Shown here piece by piece: positions 22,623 to 31,452 of a DNA stretch of 64,000 nucleotides (positions are counted from its first letter, which is position 1; the number at the start of each line of letters is the position of its first letter). The notes beneath the pieces were generated by a model. That model was not told the origin of the DNA and made no database searches. It saw only the letters and a list, made by a program, of their open reading frames with translations. The DNA is taken from positions 23,905,431-23,969,430 of the forward strand of contig CM053146.1 in the NCBI GenBank assembly GCA_028571685.1, read 5' to 3'. The stretch comes from Heterohyrax brucei (taxonomy: Eukaryota; Chordata; Mammalia; Hyracoidea; Procaviidae). The translations under genes and the position numbers were made by a program.

Positions 22623-23395
22623 CACCCCAAATGGGGGTACAACCAATAGACTCAGACATGTCTGGCCCGTTACAGCCCGATACAGTTGGGCTTATCCTGG
22701 GTCGTAGCTCTGCTACGCTAAAAGGAATTATAGTCTATCCTGGGGTAATAGACCCAGATTATACTGGGGTCATAAAAATTACGGTCTCATCCCCGAAAGG
22801 CATTCTTGCGATTTCACCCGGGGATAAGATTGCACAATTGTTGGTTCTGCCTAGTAAACATCGGCAGTTCCCCACATCTGCCTGCGTACGAGGGACACAG
22901 GGTTTTGGGTCCAGCGGCCCCACCAGTGTCATGCTCTCTCTGGACCTGGACCGCCGACCTATGTATTCTCTTAAGGTTAATGGCAAGCAAATGATAGGCT
23001 TATTAGATACAGGAGCTGATAGAAGTGTTGTTAGCCTGCGAGACTGGCCCAAAAAATGGCCCACTCAACAGTCGCAGAGTCTTCTTCGAGGCCTAGGGTA
23101 CTCTGATTCCCCTAGTATCAGCTCCTCAGAACTGCAGTGGCATGATGAGGAGGGACATCGGGGCACTTTTCAGCCATATGTGCTAGACACCTCTGTGACT
23201 CTGTGGGGCAGAGATATTTTAGATGCCCTTGGGTTAAGACTTACTAATGAGCAATTGTATAGCCCGCAGTCAAGAGCCATTATGGCTGACATGGGATATA
23301 TCCCCAGTTTTGGACTTGGATCTCGGTTGAAGGGGGAAAAGGAGCCCCTTCCAACCACCCAGAGACCCGAAAAACAGGGACTGGGTTTTTCTTAG
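22439..23395 (+). CDS. pro: Pro: dUTPase, aspartic protease, G-patch
   Basis: Made as a Gag-Pro fusion by frameshifting, so it needs no start codon; the frame is open from at least 22,331. The N-terminal dUTPase, which removes dUTP, keeps all five family motifs: [12 protein letters not shown], a D-P-D-Y-T-G catalytic loop, SPGDKIAQ, and [10 protein letters not shown] at about 22,889-22,918. Next is a retroviral aspartic protease with active-site DTGA at 23,006-23,017 and a GRDIL segment near its end, which would cut Gag and Pol. A glycine-rich G-patch (GY....GLGSR, ending GLGF) closes the frame at the TAG at 23,393. No break is seen. Confidence 0.92.
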   Translation, partial: RAQGPSPPGPANIWGPQCNTNTPMAILLASGTGTATDHAEPRRATSGSAGLDLRATARLILTPQMGVQPIDSDMSGPLQPDTVGLILGRSSATLKGIIVYPGVIDPDYTGVIKITVSSPKGILAISPGDKIAQLLVLPSKHRQFPTSACVRGTQGFGSSGPTSVMLSLDLDRRPMYSLKVNGKQMIGLLDTGADRSVVSLRDWPKKWPTQQSQSLLRGLGYSDSPSISSSELQWHDEEGHRGTFQPYVLDTSVTLWGRDILDALGLRLTNEQLYSPQSRAIMADMGYIPSFGLGSRLKGEKEPLPTTQRPEKQGLGFS

Positions 23396-23462
23396 GGGCC
23401 ATTGATACACCCAGAATCAAATGGAAAACTGAGCAGCCCATCTGGGTGCCTCAGTGGCCCCT
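23383..23462 (+). promoter_or_regulatory. pro-pol -1 ribosomal frameshift signal
   Basis: The heptamer G GGT TTT at 23,383-23,389 is in phase with pro, four bases before the pro stop codon, and fits X XXY YYZ. AGGGGCC at 23,394-23,400 can pair perfectly with GGCCCCT at 23,456-23,462, giving a possible 7-bp downstream stem with a long loop. The -1 frame enters pol. Confidence 0.7.
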
Positions 23463-23789
23463 CCCAGAGCAGAAACTGCGGGCTGCTGAAGAGCTGGTAC
23501 GGGAGCAGCTCATGCTTGGTCACCTGAAAGAATCCATATCCCCTTGGAATACACCCATATTTGTAATCAAGAAAAAGTCAGGTAAATGGAGACTTTTGCA
23601 AGATCTCCGCGCTGTTAACGCTGCTATGGAAATCATGGGGCCTGTTCAGCACGGCCTCCTGGTTCTTTCACATTGCCTCGAGAATGGCCTATAGTGGCAA
23701 TTGATATCAAGGATTGTTTCTTCTCCATTCCCCTTCACCCTCTGGACACTTCACACTTTGCTTTTACTCTGCCCTCAATCAATCATTAG

Positions 23790-25991
23790 ATGCCAGACCG
23801 CCGCTATGAGTGGGTAGTTCTCCCCCAAGGCATGGCTAATAGCCCTACTTTGTGTCAGATGTTCGTTCAGCAGGTAATGCAGCCTGTTGTAGATCAACAC
23901 CCCTTGGTACGCTGCCTCCATTATATGGATGACATCTTGCTCACCTCTTTCTCCCAAAATGAACTCCACCAGGCCTTTATTGACCTATCGCAAGCCCTCT
24001 CTTCTCAGGGCCTACACATTGCCCCCGAAAAGGTCCAACAGGGACAAGTAATAGAATTTCTGGGAGCCAAAGTAGAGCTACACCAAGTACAGCCCCAGAA
24101 AATAACTCTGCGCAGAGATTCCCTGCGCACCTTAAATGACTTCCAGCGCCTTTTGGGAGATATACAGTGGGTCAGACCTTATTTGGGGTTACCTAATCGT
24201 GTACTACGCCCACTGTATGAGGTCCTGAATGGAGATCCTCAGCTCTCTTCTCCTAGATCCCTCTCTAAGGAGGCTTTGTCGGCTCTGGAAGAAATAGAAA
24301 ATGCATTGTCCAGTGCCGCCCTCCGGCGATATGACCCTCGTCAGTCTTTGATTCTTTGTATTCTGCCCACTGAAAGTCAACCCACCGGAACCTTGTGGCA
24401 AGGAGGCCCTCTTTATTGGATTCACCCCCGCATTTCTGCGGGGAAGTCCATTTCGTGGTACCCTGCCACTGTTGCCCAGCTAGCTCTTGTGGGAATTAGT
24501 GAGTGTATTCAGAGCTTCGGCTTTGTGCCACACACGCTCGTCACTCCCTATGACAAATGTCAGGTGAATACTCTCGCTGCCGTTTCTGATGACTGGGCCA
24601 TTTTAATGTACACATATCAAGGAAAGATAGACACTCACTTTCCCAAAGACCCTCTTCTTCAATTTTACAAGACACATCCAATAGTATTTCCAAAAATTAC
24701 TTCTTCCACATCGATCGAAGGAGCAATGGTTATCTTCACTGATGGCTCAAGCACGGGACTAGGGGGAATTCATATCCCAGGTATATCCTCCCAAGTACAC
24801 CTCTTCCCAGCCAGTTCTGCACAAATGGTTGAGCTCCATGTGGTCTTGCAGGTGTTCCAAACCATCCCAGACCCTTTCAACCTTGTCTCTGACTCTGCAT
24901 ATGTGGTGAATGCTGTCAGACTCCTCGAAGCCGCAGGCTATGTTAACCCCCGTTCTCCTGTTAGTCAATTGCTCTGCTCTATACAGTGCCTACTCCACCA
25001 GAGAACACATCCATTTTACATAGTTCAACATAGAGCTCACCAGGCCCTCCCTGGTCCTATTACAACAGGTAATGCTACGGCTGACGCACTGACTCGCGTG
25101 CCTGTGATCCTTAATGCAATGGAACATGCAGTCCAGTTTCATAAACTTTTCCATGTCAACTCCAAGACCCTGTCATCCCGGTTTCAAATCTCACGAGAGG
25201 CAGCCCACACTATAGTGTGCAATTGTGCCACCTGTGCTCCCTACCTCCCTTCCCCCTCGGTGGGGGTGAACCCCCGAGGTATTTTACCCATGCACGTGTG
25301 GCAAATGGATGTTACCCACTATGCTGAGTTTGGTAAACTTAAGTATGTCCATGTCTCCGTAGACACTTCCTCTGGCTTGATTTGTGCCTCAGCCTTAGCA
25401 GGCGAAACTGCCAAGCATGTCATCACCCACTGTCTTGCTGCCTGGGCTGTTTGGGGTATCCCCCAACTAATCAAGACGGACAATGGCCCTGCTTATACCT
25501 CCCAAACTTTTGCGCACTTCCTACAACAAATGGGAACGCGGTGCACCCATGGCATCCCCTATAACCCTCAAGGCCAAGGCATTGTTGAACGAGCTCACTT
25601 AACATTAAAAACCATGCTTAATAAACAAAAAGGGGGAGTTGGGGAAGGCCGGACACCACAGAACCGCCTTTCGCTCGCCCTATTTACACTCAATTTTCTG
25701 TCATTGGATGCTGAGGGCCACTCTGCAGCCGATCATCACATGAGTCCTCATGGAGGATCCACAGCCAAAGTCCTGTGGAGGGATGTAATCAGTGGGCTCT
25801 GGAAAGGGCCAGATCCAGTTTTGGTATGGTCCCGAGGAGCTGTTTGTGTCTTTCCACAGAACGCACAGGACCCCGTTTGGATCCCAGAGCGTCTGGTCCG
25901 CCCCATCGCACATAAGCAAGATGAAGAGGAAATCCTTGATCCTCCTGCTGCTGGTGACGATCATAACATGGATGGGACAATCCCAGGATAA
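23790..25991 (+). CDS. pol: pol remnant: RT palm to integrase, open frame
   Basis: The 733-codon uninterrupted 3' part of pol. It holds the RT palm with YMDD, thumb and connection, RNase H (TDGSS, then the Glu in MVELH, Asp in SDSAY, and ATADAL near the end), and integrase with zinc-binding, D,D-35-E core and C-terminal domains. Its first ATG comes directly after an in-frame TAG, so it would normally be made only as part of a Gag-Pro-Pol fusion. Its 3' end overlaps env by 71 bp in a different frame, a compact arrangement common in betaretroviruses. Confidence 0.88.
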   Translation: MPDRRYEWVVLPQGMANSPTLCQMFVQQVMQPVVDQHPLVRCLHYMDDILLTSFSQNELHQAFIDLSQALSSQGLHIAPEKVQQGQVIEFLGAKVELHQVQPQKITLRRDSLRTLNDFQRLLGDIQWVRPYLGLPNRVLRPLYEVLNGDPQLSSPRSLSKEALSALEEIENALSSAALRRYDPRQSLILCILPTESQPTGTLWQGGPLYWIHPRISAGKSISWYPATVAQLALVGISECIQSFGFVPHTLVTPYDKCQVNTLAAVSDDWAILMYTYQGKIDTHFPKDPLLQFYKTHPIVFPKITSSTSIEGAMVIFTDGSSTGLGGIHIPGISSQVHLFPASSAQMVELHVVLQVFQTIPDPFNLVSDSAYVVNAVRLLEAAGYVNPRSPVSQLLCSIQCLLHQRTHPFYIVQHRAHQALPGPITTGNATADALTRVPVILNAMEHAVQFHKLFHVNSKTLSSRFQISREAAHTIVCNCATCAPYLPSPSVGVNPRGILPMHVWQMDVTHYAEFGKLKYVHVSVDTSSGLICASALAGETAKHVITHCLAAWAVWGIPQLIKTDNGPAYTSQTFAHFLQQMGTRCTHGIPYNPQGQGIVERAHLTLKTMLNKQKGGVGEGRTPQNRLSLALFTLNFLSLDAEGHSAADHHMSPHGGSTAKVLWRDVISGLWKGPDPVLVWSRGAVCVFPQNAQDPVWIPERLVRPIAHKQDEEEILDPPAAGDDHNMDGTIPG
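25841..25860 (+). promoter_or_regulatory. Probable env splice acceptor
   Basis: TGTTTGTGTCTTTCCACAG ends at 25,859 and is a good 3' splice site with a pyrimidine tract. The first ATG after it is the env start at 25,921, which is what a singly spliced env RNA needs. The donor would be at 20,677. Confidence 0.6.
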
Positions 25992-27612
25992 GTATAGATG
26001 GGGATTGTTGGATGTCCTGCCTCTTCCTATCCCTGTACATCATACCTCCCCTTTGTTGCCTCGCTTTTTCACCACCGATCATAGCCTACAACTCCCTGCC
26101 ATTAAGCTAGATTCTGAAATTAGCCTGGAGTCCCGTCCTATCAACATCACTCTGCGAGGCCTCCTCTGCTTTACAGTATCCCACAATTTGTCGGACTTGG
26201 CACCTGATGACAACTCCTATGTCACCTTGTATAATATGTCAGCAGGGTGGTTTGACACGCCAAGAAATAGCACCACCAACGGCACCCTCTTGCAGGGTCG
26301 CATTCCCCTTATGATTTCTAAATATGGCACTAACCCGCCTTCACAGCCTTGCTGGGCCCCATATTGCAAAAGTACTCGAGATTGGCCACAGTTATGGACA
26401 GGTTGTCAAAGTCATCGCCTACAGTGGGTGGTGAAACCCTACTTCACCTTTTCCCCAAACATTGGGACTATGGCGAATCAGACGTCTCCTGGGTGCAAAT
26501 ATACCTGGCAAAGCCCCACTCAGGTTTCACCCACCAACCCCTTTGACGTCTGGCTCCTCTGTGGTGTTAATAGCAGCTGTACAGATATTACCGCCATGTC
26601 TATGATCACGGGTGGGGTACTTAAGAGTGCTAGTGTTCGCTGGAATGAGTCCGAGATTTTTGAAACCTCTGTGAATCAGTTTGAGTCTAATTCCAACTTA
26701 ACTTTTTCCCCGACACCTGTATGCCTTCAGCCTCCGTTTATGTTTCTCCTTTTTAATAACTCCAAAGAAAGTTCGGTTGTTTGTACAAATTCTACTTGCT
26801 TTTTGGCTTGGCTTTATTCTCTCTGCTGGAATGCATCTATTTTCCCTACAGCTCTAGTGACCAGGTTGCCATGCTACGTCCCCTGGCCGGTGCAGTCACC
26901 ATCCCCGGAGGTACTTTGGAGAAGTAAACGAGATTTTGGAATCACCGCCGCCATTGTAGCCCCCGTCACCGCTTCAGTCACGGCCGCTGCCACTGCTGCC
27001 GTGGCCCTCACACAGACTGTCTCCACCGCAGCCACTGTCAACGCTTTGGTCGAAGGGACGACTGCTGCTCTATCTGCCCAAGGCCGAACTGATGGACACG
27101 TGCTGGGTGCCATCCACATCTTGAACCAGCGCATAGATTTAGTACAAGAGCAGATTGACTCATTAGTGCAGGTCATACAGCTAGGCTGTGAGTGGTGCTT
27201 TAGCAGTTTGTGTGTCGCGTCTGTGCCTTTTCAGAATCATTCTCAAGCTGCGTATCTTTCTCGCCAGTTATCAATGTACCTGAGGAAGAACTGGACCGCT
27301 GAGATGGAGACTTTGATGACCCAACTGCGTGCAGAAATCACTCGTGTCAATTCCACCCAGGTAGATGTTAGCGTTGCTCAATCCCTCCTATCGTGGCTCT
27401 CCAATGCCATGACGCTTGTGAAAAACTGGGCCGGGACGGGGGCCATGTTTGGGGTATGCCTTTTGGCCATCATACTGATTGTGTCTCATCTTAGAAGAAT
27501 GCATGCTCGACAGCAGGCGCAAAATACCATGTTAGTACAGGCAATTGCTGAGATCGGAGATCCCTCTTCTAGCCCAGGGGTCTGGCTACAAATGCTTGAA
27601 GGCAGTCAATGA
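25921..27612 (+). CDS. env: Env glycoprotein precursor (563 aa, open)
   Basis: Envelope precursor made from spliced RNA, with no stop or frameshift. I chose the ATG at 25,921 because it starts a signal peptide (basic KRK, then an LILLLLVTII hydrophobic core) and is the first ATG after the splice acceptor; the frame is open farther upstream but only from a GTG. The surface subunit is residues 1-337, with about 12 N-glycosylation sequons, and ends in a furin-type RSKR site (334-337). The transmembrane subunit is 338-563: an Ala/Val-rich fusion-peptide region, a cysteine cluster C423-X2-C-X4-C431 rather than the gammaretroviral CX6CC, three more sequons, one membrane span at about 506-522 and a cytoplasmic tail of about 40 residues. 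Function in this animal is not known from sequence. Confidence 0.92.
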   Translation: MKRKSLILLLLVTIITWMGQSQDKYRWGLLDVLPLPIPVHHTSPLLPRFFTTDHSLQLPAIKLDSEISLESRPINITLRGLLCFTVSHNLSDLAPDDNSYVTLYNMSAGWFDTPRNSTTNGTLLQGRIPLMISKYGTNPPSQPCWAPYCKSTRDWPQLWTGCQSHRLQWVVKPYFTFSPNIGTMANQTSPGCKYTWQSPTQVSPTNPFDVWLLCGVNSSCTDITAMSMITGGVLKSASVRWNESEIFETSVNQFESNSNLTFSPTPVCLQPPFMFLLFNNSKESSVVCTNSTCFLAWLYSLCWNASIFPTALVTRLPCYVPWPVQSPSPEVLWRSKRDFGITAAIVAPVTASVTAAATAAVALTQTVSTAATVNALVEGTTAALSAQGRTDGHVLGAIHILNQRIDLVQEQIDSLVQVIQLGCEWCFSSLCVASVPFQNHSQAAYLSRQLSMYLRKNWTAEMETLMTQLRAEITRVNSTQVDVSVAQSLLSWLSNAMTLVKNWAGTGAMFGVCLLAIILIVSHLRRMHARQQAQNTMLVQAIAEIGDPSSSPGVWLQMLEGSQ

Positions 27613-27769
27613 CGGGCAACCTTCTTTGGGGTGTCATCAACCTAAGACAGGGACTCCGCCTTTCGCTGCGGACTCTCCCCATGACGGGCAAGAGACGCCT
27701 CAGCCAAGAATGACCTAAGCCAGGCACTTCAAGCACATGCTTCATTTATTTACATGTATAAGGGAGAGA
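27613..27769 (+). other. env-LTR spacer with polypurine tract
   Basis: Noncoding stretch that ends in AAGGGAGAGA (27,760-27,769) immediately before the 3' LTR, the expected plus-strand primer. An 11-bp direct repeat, ATGACGGGCAA, occurs at 27,609-27,619, spanning the env stop codon, and at 27,681-27,691. Confidence 0.8.
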
Positions 27770-28072
27770 TGTTGGGAGCCATGGCCCACATACCTCCTGT
27801 AAGCCTTAGATCTCGCTGCCTGCAAAATGGCGTCGTGCTGCAGGGCCACACCCTTGTTTACCCTGCTTGTTGGCCTGCCCAGTGTAAGGCTTTGCCTAGA
27901 GACTAGGCAAGCCCCCCTGTGATTGGATATTGTTTGCCCTATCAGAATACAGCAGGCAACACTATTTAAGCCGTGTGACCAGGAAATAAAAGAAGAGAAG
28001 AAGGATCTTGAAACCGCGTGTGGTGGTCCGTGTGTCTGTTCTCTACCTGCTGGACGGGTGGGGTCTCGGACA
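27770..28072 (+). repeat. Provirus 3' LTR (303 bp)
   Basis: Same length as the 5' LTR and 300 of 303 positions identical, with no gaps. It carries the same TATTTAAG and AATAAA; here the AATAAA would act as the polyadenylation signal. It ends CGGACA, followed by the CAGAAC duplication. Confidence 0.95.
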
Positions 28073-28172
28073 CAGAACTGTCCCATAGAGTTTCCGAAGT
28101 GTAGCTGGTGAATTCAAGCTGCCGGCCTTTGGCATGGTAGTCAACTTCTTAACCACCGCGCCAACAGGACTT
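28073..28172 (-). repeat. AfroSINE right part, split by the provirus
   Basis: Begins with the duplicated CAGAAC, continues TGTCCCATAGAGTTTCC, then the reversed B box (TGAATTCAAGCTGCCGGCC), and ends at ACCACCGCGCCAACAGGAC. It completes the SINE begun at 20,266. Confidence 0.9.
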
Positions 28173-28685
28173 CACACTAAGAACTAGTATCTCTAATTTA
28201 GAATCATGGTGGTAGCCAAAGGAAAAATTTTTAAAAATCTGTGGAATGAGAATGGGGTAGAGGAGCTGTTACTTTTCAATCACTGATATCTCGTGCTATT
28301 TTAATTATTCTTTTTTCTGGGTGTATTATTTCTGTAATTTTTAAAATACAGAATGACAACTAAGCAAACATACTTCTTAAGTTGTTAACTATGTGTTTAA
28401 AGTTCAATGCATATTTAAGTAAGATTATGATATTAATTTGATAGTGAAGTAATAGGTAAGACATGGCTGGATCTCAAGTAATTCCAATGACTCAGCAAGC
28501 AATAATACTGAGATTTGGAAAAGTTGCATAAGACACTTTATACTTCTTCTATGACTGAGTTAGGTACATAATACATGTCTTATTAAGCATTATTCTTTCC
28601 TGTTGCCATCAGCAAGTACCTCAGTCTCAGTAACCCCCAATTTTTCCCCTCTGCTAATCAGCTAAGGTGCAGATTTATAACTGGC
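28173..28685. other. Apparently unique intergenic sequence
   Basis: AT-rich, with no gene or repeat recognised. Confidence 0.4.
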
Positions 28686-28689
28686 ATTT

Positions 28690-29925
28690 AATGCCTTCTA
28701 GTGGGTCTCCTTTGCTTTGTTCATGTATGATATCCTTGATGTCATTCTACAACTCGTCTGGTCTTCAGACATTAGTGTTCAATGCATCAGATCTATTTTT
28801 GAGATGCTCTCTAAATTCAGTTGGGGCACGCTGAAGATCGTACTTTTGTTCTTCTGGTATTGTTTTAACTTCATTCAGCTTCATCTTTAACTTGTGTATG
28901 AGCAATTGACAGTCTGTTCTGTGGTCAGTCACTGACTGATGATATTAAACTTTTTCATTGTCTTTTACCACAAATGTTGTTGATTTGGTTTCTGTACATT
29001 TCATTCAGTGACGTCCACATGTATAGTGGCTAATGTTGTTAAAAAGTGGCATTTGCCATGAATAGATCACTGGTCATGCAAAATTCTATCACATGATCTC
29101 TAGTGTCATTCCTGTCCCCAGGGTCATGTTTTCCAATTGCAACTGTTTTTTGTTTCCAAGTTGCACATTCCAGTGACCAATAATTATCAGTGCATCTTGA
29201 TCATATGTTTGATCAACATAGGACTGAAGAAGTTGGTAAAAATCTTCAGTTCCTTCGTCTTTGGCCTTATTGGTTGGGTGGCAAATTTGAATAGTCATAT
29301 TAATTGGACTTCCTTGTAGAAGTATGGATATCATCTTATCACCAGCAGCATTATACTTTAGGATAAATGTTGAAATATTCTTTTTGATGACGAATGCAAC
29401 ATTATTTCTCTCCAGTGGGTCATGCCATGCATAGTAGATCATGCAACTATCTGATTCAAAATGTCTAATACCAGTCCATTTCAGCCTAGCATATTGATCT
29501 TTATGCATTGCATTTCATTTTTGATGACTTTCAATTTTCCTAGATTCATACCTCATATGTTTGACATTCTAATTATTAACAAATTTTTATGGCTGTTTCT
29601 TTTCAGCAAATGAAAGTTTTGAAAGTTTTACTCCAGCCACATCATTAAGGTAGACTCTACTTTGAGGAGGCAGTTCTTCCCTAGTTGTATTTTGAGTGCC
29701 TTCCAACCTGAGTGGCTCATTTTCTAGCACTGTATCAGACAATATTCCACTGCTATTCATAAGGTCCTCACCAGGTAATTCTTTCAGGAGACTGCCAAGT
29801 CATTCTTCCTGATCAGTCTTATTTTGGAAGCTCTGCTGGACTCTGTCCACTACTGATGACTCTGCTGGTACTGAATTACTAACGACACAGCTTCCAGCAT
29901 TGCAGAAATACGGTACAGCCAATTG
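28690..29925 (-). mobile_element. RTE/BovB-like LINE, inverted 5' half (endonuclease)
   Basis: On the minus strand, 29508-29089 encodes 139 open codons of an APE-type endonuclease ending IIIGHWNVQLGNKKQ, the conserved GDWN-type box with D changed to H. Its downstream edge (28,690-28,740) is the sequence that in an intact copy would be followed by the segment starting at about 29,940 on the plus strand. Confidence 0.8.
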
Positions 29926-29934
29926 ACAGATGAG

Positions 29935-30915
29935 TCATTAATGACAAGGTCATTAAAAGGAGAGAGAAAACCAAAATGCATATCAGAGGAGACTCTGAAA
30001 CTTGCTCTTGAATGTAGAGTAGCTAAAACAAAAGAAAGGAATGATGAAGTAAAAGGGGAGACCAGAATATTTCAAAGGGCAGTTCAAAAAGCACAGTAGA
30101 TTATCACAATAAAATGTGCTAAAATCTGGAGTTAGAAAGCCAAAGCAGAAGAACACACTTGGTATTTCTCAAGCTGAAAGAAGTGAAGAAGTTCAAGCCT
30201 TGAATTGCAATTTTGAAGGATTCTATCAGTAAAATAAGACCTGTTGCTGTTGATTCCAACTTATAGCAACCCTATTTGGAAATCCCAGTGGCATAGTTGC
30301 TAATTGCTACAGCTGCTAACCAAAATGTTGACAGTCAAGTCTACCAGACACTCCTTGAAAACTTAATGGGCAACTCTACTTCATCCTATAGGGTTACTAT
30401 TATTCAGAGTTATCTCAACAGCAGTGGGTTTTATGAGTGAAATATTAAATGACATAGGAAGACTGAAAGAAGATGAAAAAAACATAGAGTCACTATACCA
30501 AAAAGAATTGATAGATGTTTAAACACTTCAGGAGACTGCTTGAGATCAAGAACCAATGGTATTGAAGGAAGAAGTCAAAGCTACACTAAAGGCTTTGGCA
30601 AAAACCAAGGGTCCAGGAATTGACCAAATACCAATAGAGATGTCTCAACAAACAGGTGCAACACTGGAAACTCTCACCTGTCAATGCCAAGAATGTTGGA
30701 GGAAAGCTACCTGCCAACTGACTGGAGGAGATACATATTTGTGCCTCTGCCAAGTAAAGGTAATCCAATGGAATGCAGAAATAATTTGACAACATCATTA
30801 ATATCACATGCAAGTAAAAATTTACTGAAAATAATTCAAGAATGGTCACAGCAATACATGCACAGGGAACCGCCAGGAACTCAAGCCATGTTCAGACAAG
30901 GGTTTCCAAGTGTGT
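29935..30915 (+). mobile_element. RTE/BovB-like LINE, 3' half (RT start)
   Basis: Plus-strand continuation of the same element: GGTCATTAAAAGGAGAGAG, GACTCTGAAACTTGCTCTTG, then RT fingers near 30,556-30,789 (LKALAKTKGPGIDQIPIEM). The orientation switch against 28,690-29,925 fits twin priming. An AfroSINE is inserted at 30,238-30,435. Ends near 30,915. Confidence 0.75.
30238..30435. repeat. Two AfroSINE pieces inserted in the RTE
   Basis: A short reversed tail (GTTGATTCCAACTTATAGC) is followed by a forward copy (GAAATCCCAGTGGCATAG head, TACTTCATCCTATAGGG middle, CAACAGCAGTGGGTTTT end). They interrupt the RTE reading, which resumes at 30,440. Confidence 0.7.
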
Positions 30916-30924
30916 AATCTTTAG

Positions 30925-31032
30925 GGAAGCAGGCTGCCACAATTTTCTCCTGTGAAGTGACTGGTGAGTTCAAATCAACTACTTCTTGGTTAGCAGCTGA
31001 ACACTTTAATCACTGTACCAGCCAGGCTCCAT
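30925..31032 (-). repeat. AfroSINE, head part
   Basis: Reversed head: GTTCAAATCAACTACTTC, GGTTAGCAGCTGAACACT, CACTGTACCAGCCAGG. Confidence 0.7.
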
Positions 31033-31299
31033 TCCCTAAAGATGACAGTCACAAAACCTTATGAAAGTTTTACTGTGTAATTCATGAAGTTGCCATTTTT
31101 CAGAATCCTCTCAATGGCAACTGGGTAAGGCTTTTTCCATTTTATCATCTGTCATCACTTGACTCCAAACTCATTCCCTACTACTCTCATTTCAAGCTGA
31201 AGGTAAAACTATGCTAAAGCAACTACATCTAGAATGATTGACTCTGAAAGGATACAAGTGAGATGATTTTTTCATTATTTTCTAATACTCAGATTGTGA

Positions 31300-31452
31300 T
31301 TAGAAAACCCGGTGGCATAATGGCATCTGCTAGCCAAAAGGTTGGCAGTTTGAATCCACTAGGAGCTCCTTGGAAACTATGGAGCAGTCTACTCTGTCCT
31401 ATAGGGTCACTATGAGTTAGAATCAGTTCTATGGCAATGGGTTTGTTTTGGG
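31300..31452 (+). repeat. AfroSINE
   Basis: Forward copy: AAAACCCGGTGGCATAATGG head, GCAGTTTGAATCCACTAGG B box, GTCCTATAGGGTCACTATG middle and GGCAATGGGTTTG end. Confidence 0.85.

Larger units (their letters stand above)
23389..25991 (+). pseudogene. pol: pol, broken (RT, RNase H, integrase)
   Basis: Full-length betaretrovirus-like pol with two lesions in the reverse-transcriptase domain. From the frameshift at 23,389 the frame runs through the RT fingers ([20 protein letters not shown]) to a stop at 23,692-23,694. Homology moves to another frame between about 23,653 and 23,684, consistent with a 1-base loss, and continues as [20 protein letters not shown] follows at 23,787-23,789, after which everything stays open to 25,991. 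Catalytic residues seen downstream: YMDD at 23,922-23,933, RNase H Asp at 24,741, an integrase HX3H...CX2C zinc site at 25,140-25,235, and an exact D,D-35-E triad at 25,308, 25,479 and 25,587. Either lesion would stop production of complete Pol. A sequencing or assembly error cannot be excluded for either. Confidence 0.9.
20329..28072 (+). mobile_element. Class II (betaretrovirus-like) endogenous provirus
   Basis: A 7,744-bp provirus in the order LTR, tRNA-Ile primer site, gag, pro (dUTPase and protease), pol, env, polypurine tract, LTR. Class II assignment rests on several features seen together: dUTPase upstream of protease in the pro frame, a G-patch after the protease, separate -1 frameshift steps for pro and pol, two gag zinc knuckles, a YMDD polymerase box and a 6-bp target duplication. 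The LTRs differ at 3 of 303 positions, so integration was recent. gag, pro and env are open; pol carries one frameshift and one stop codon. The element is clearly richer in G+C than its flanks. Confidence 0.95.

Noticed and set aside
20840-22659. Open frames on the minus strand and in other frames within gag (94, 86, 106, 92, 115 codons; 199 codons at 21,784)
   Set aside because: Shadows of the gag frame in GC-rich sequence, with no recognisable domains.
25792-25920. Env beginning at the upstream GTG
   Set aside because: This part is pol reading in another frame, lies mostly before the splice acceptor, and has no signal peptide.
26874-27176. Minus-strand 100-codon frame inside env
   Set aside because: Mirror of the Ala/Val-rich fusion peptide region; low complexity.
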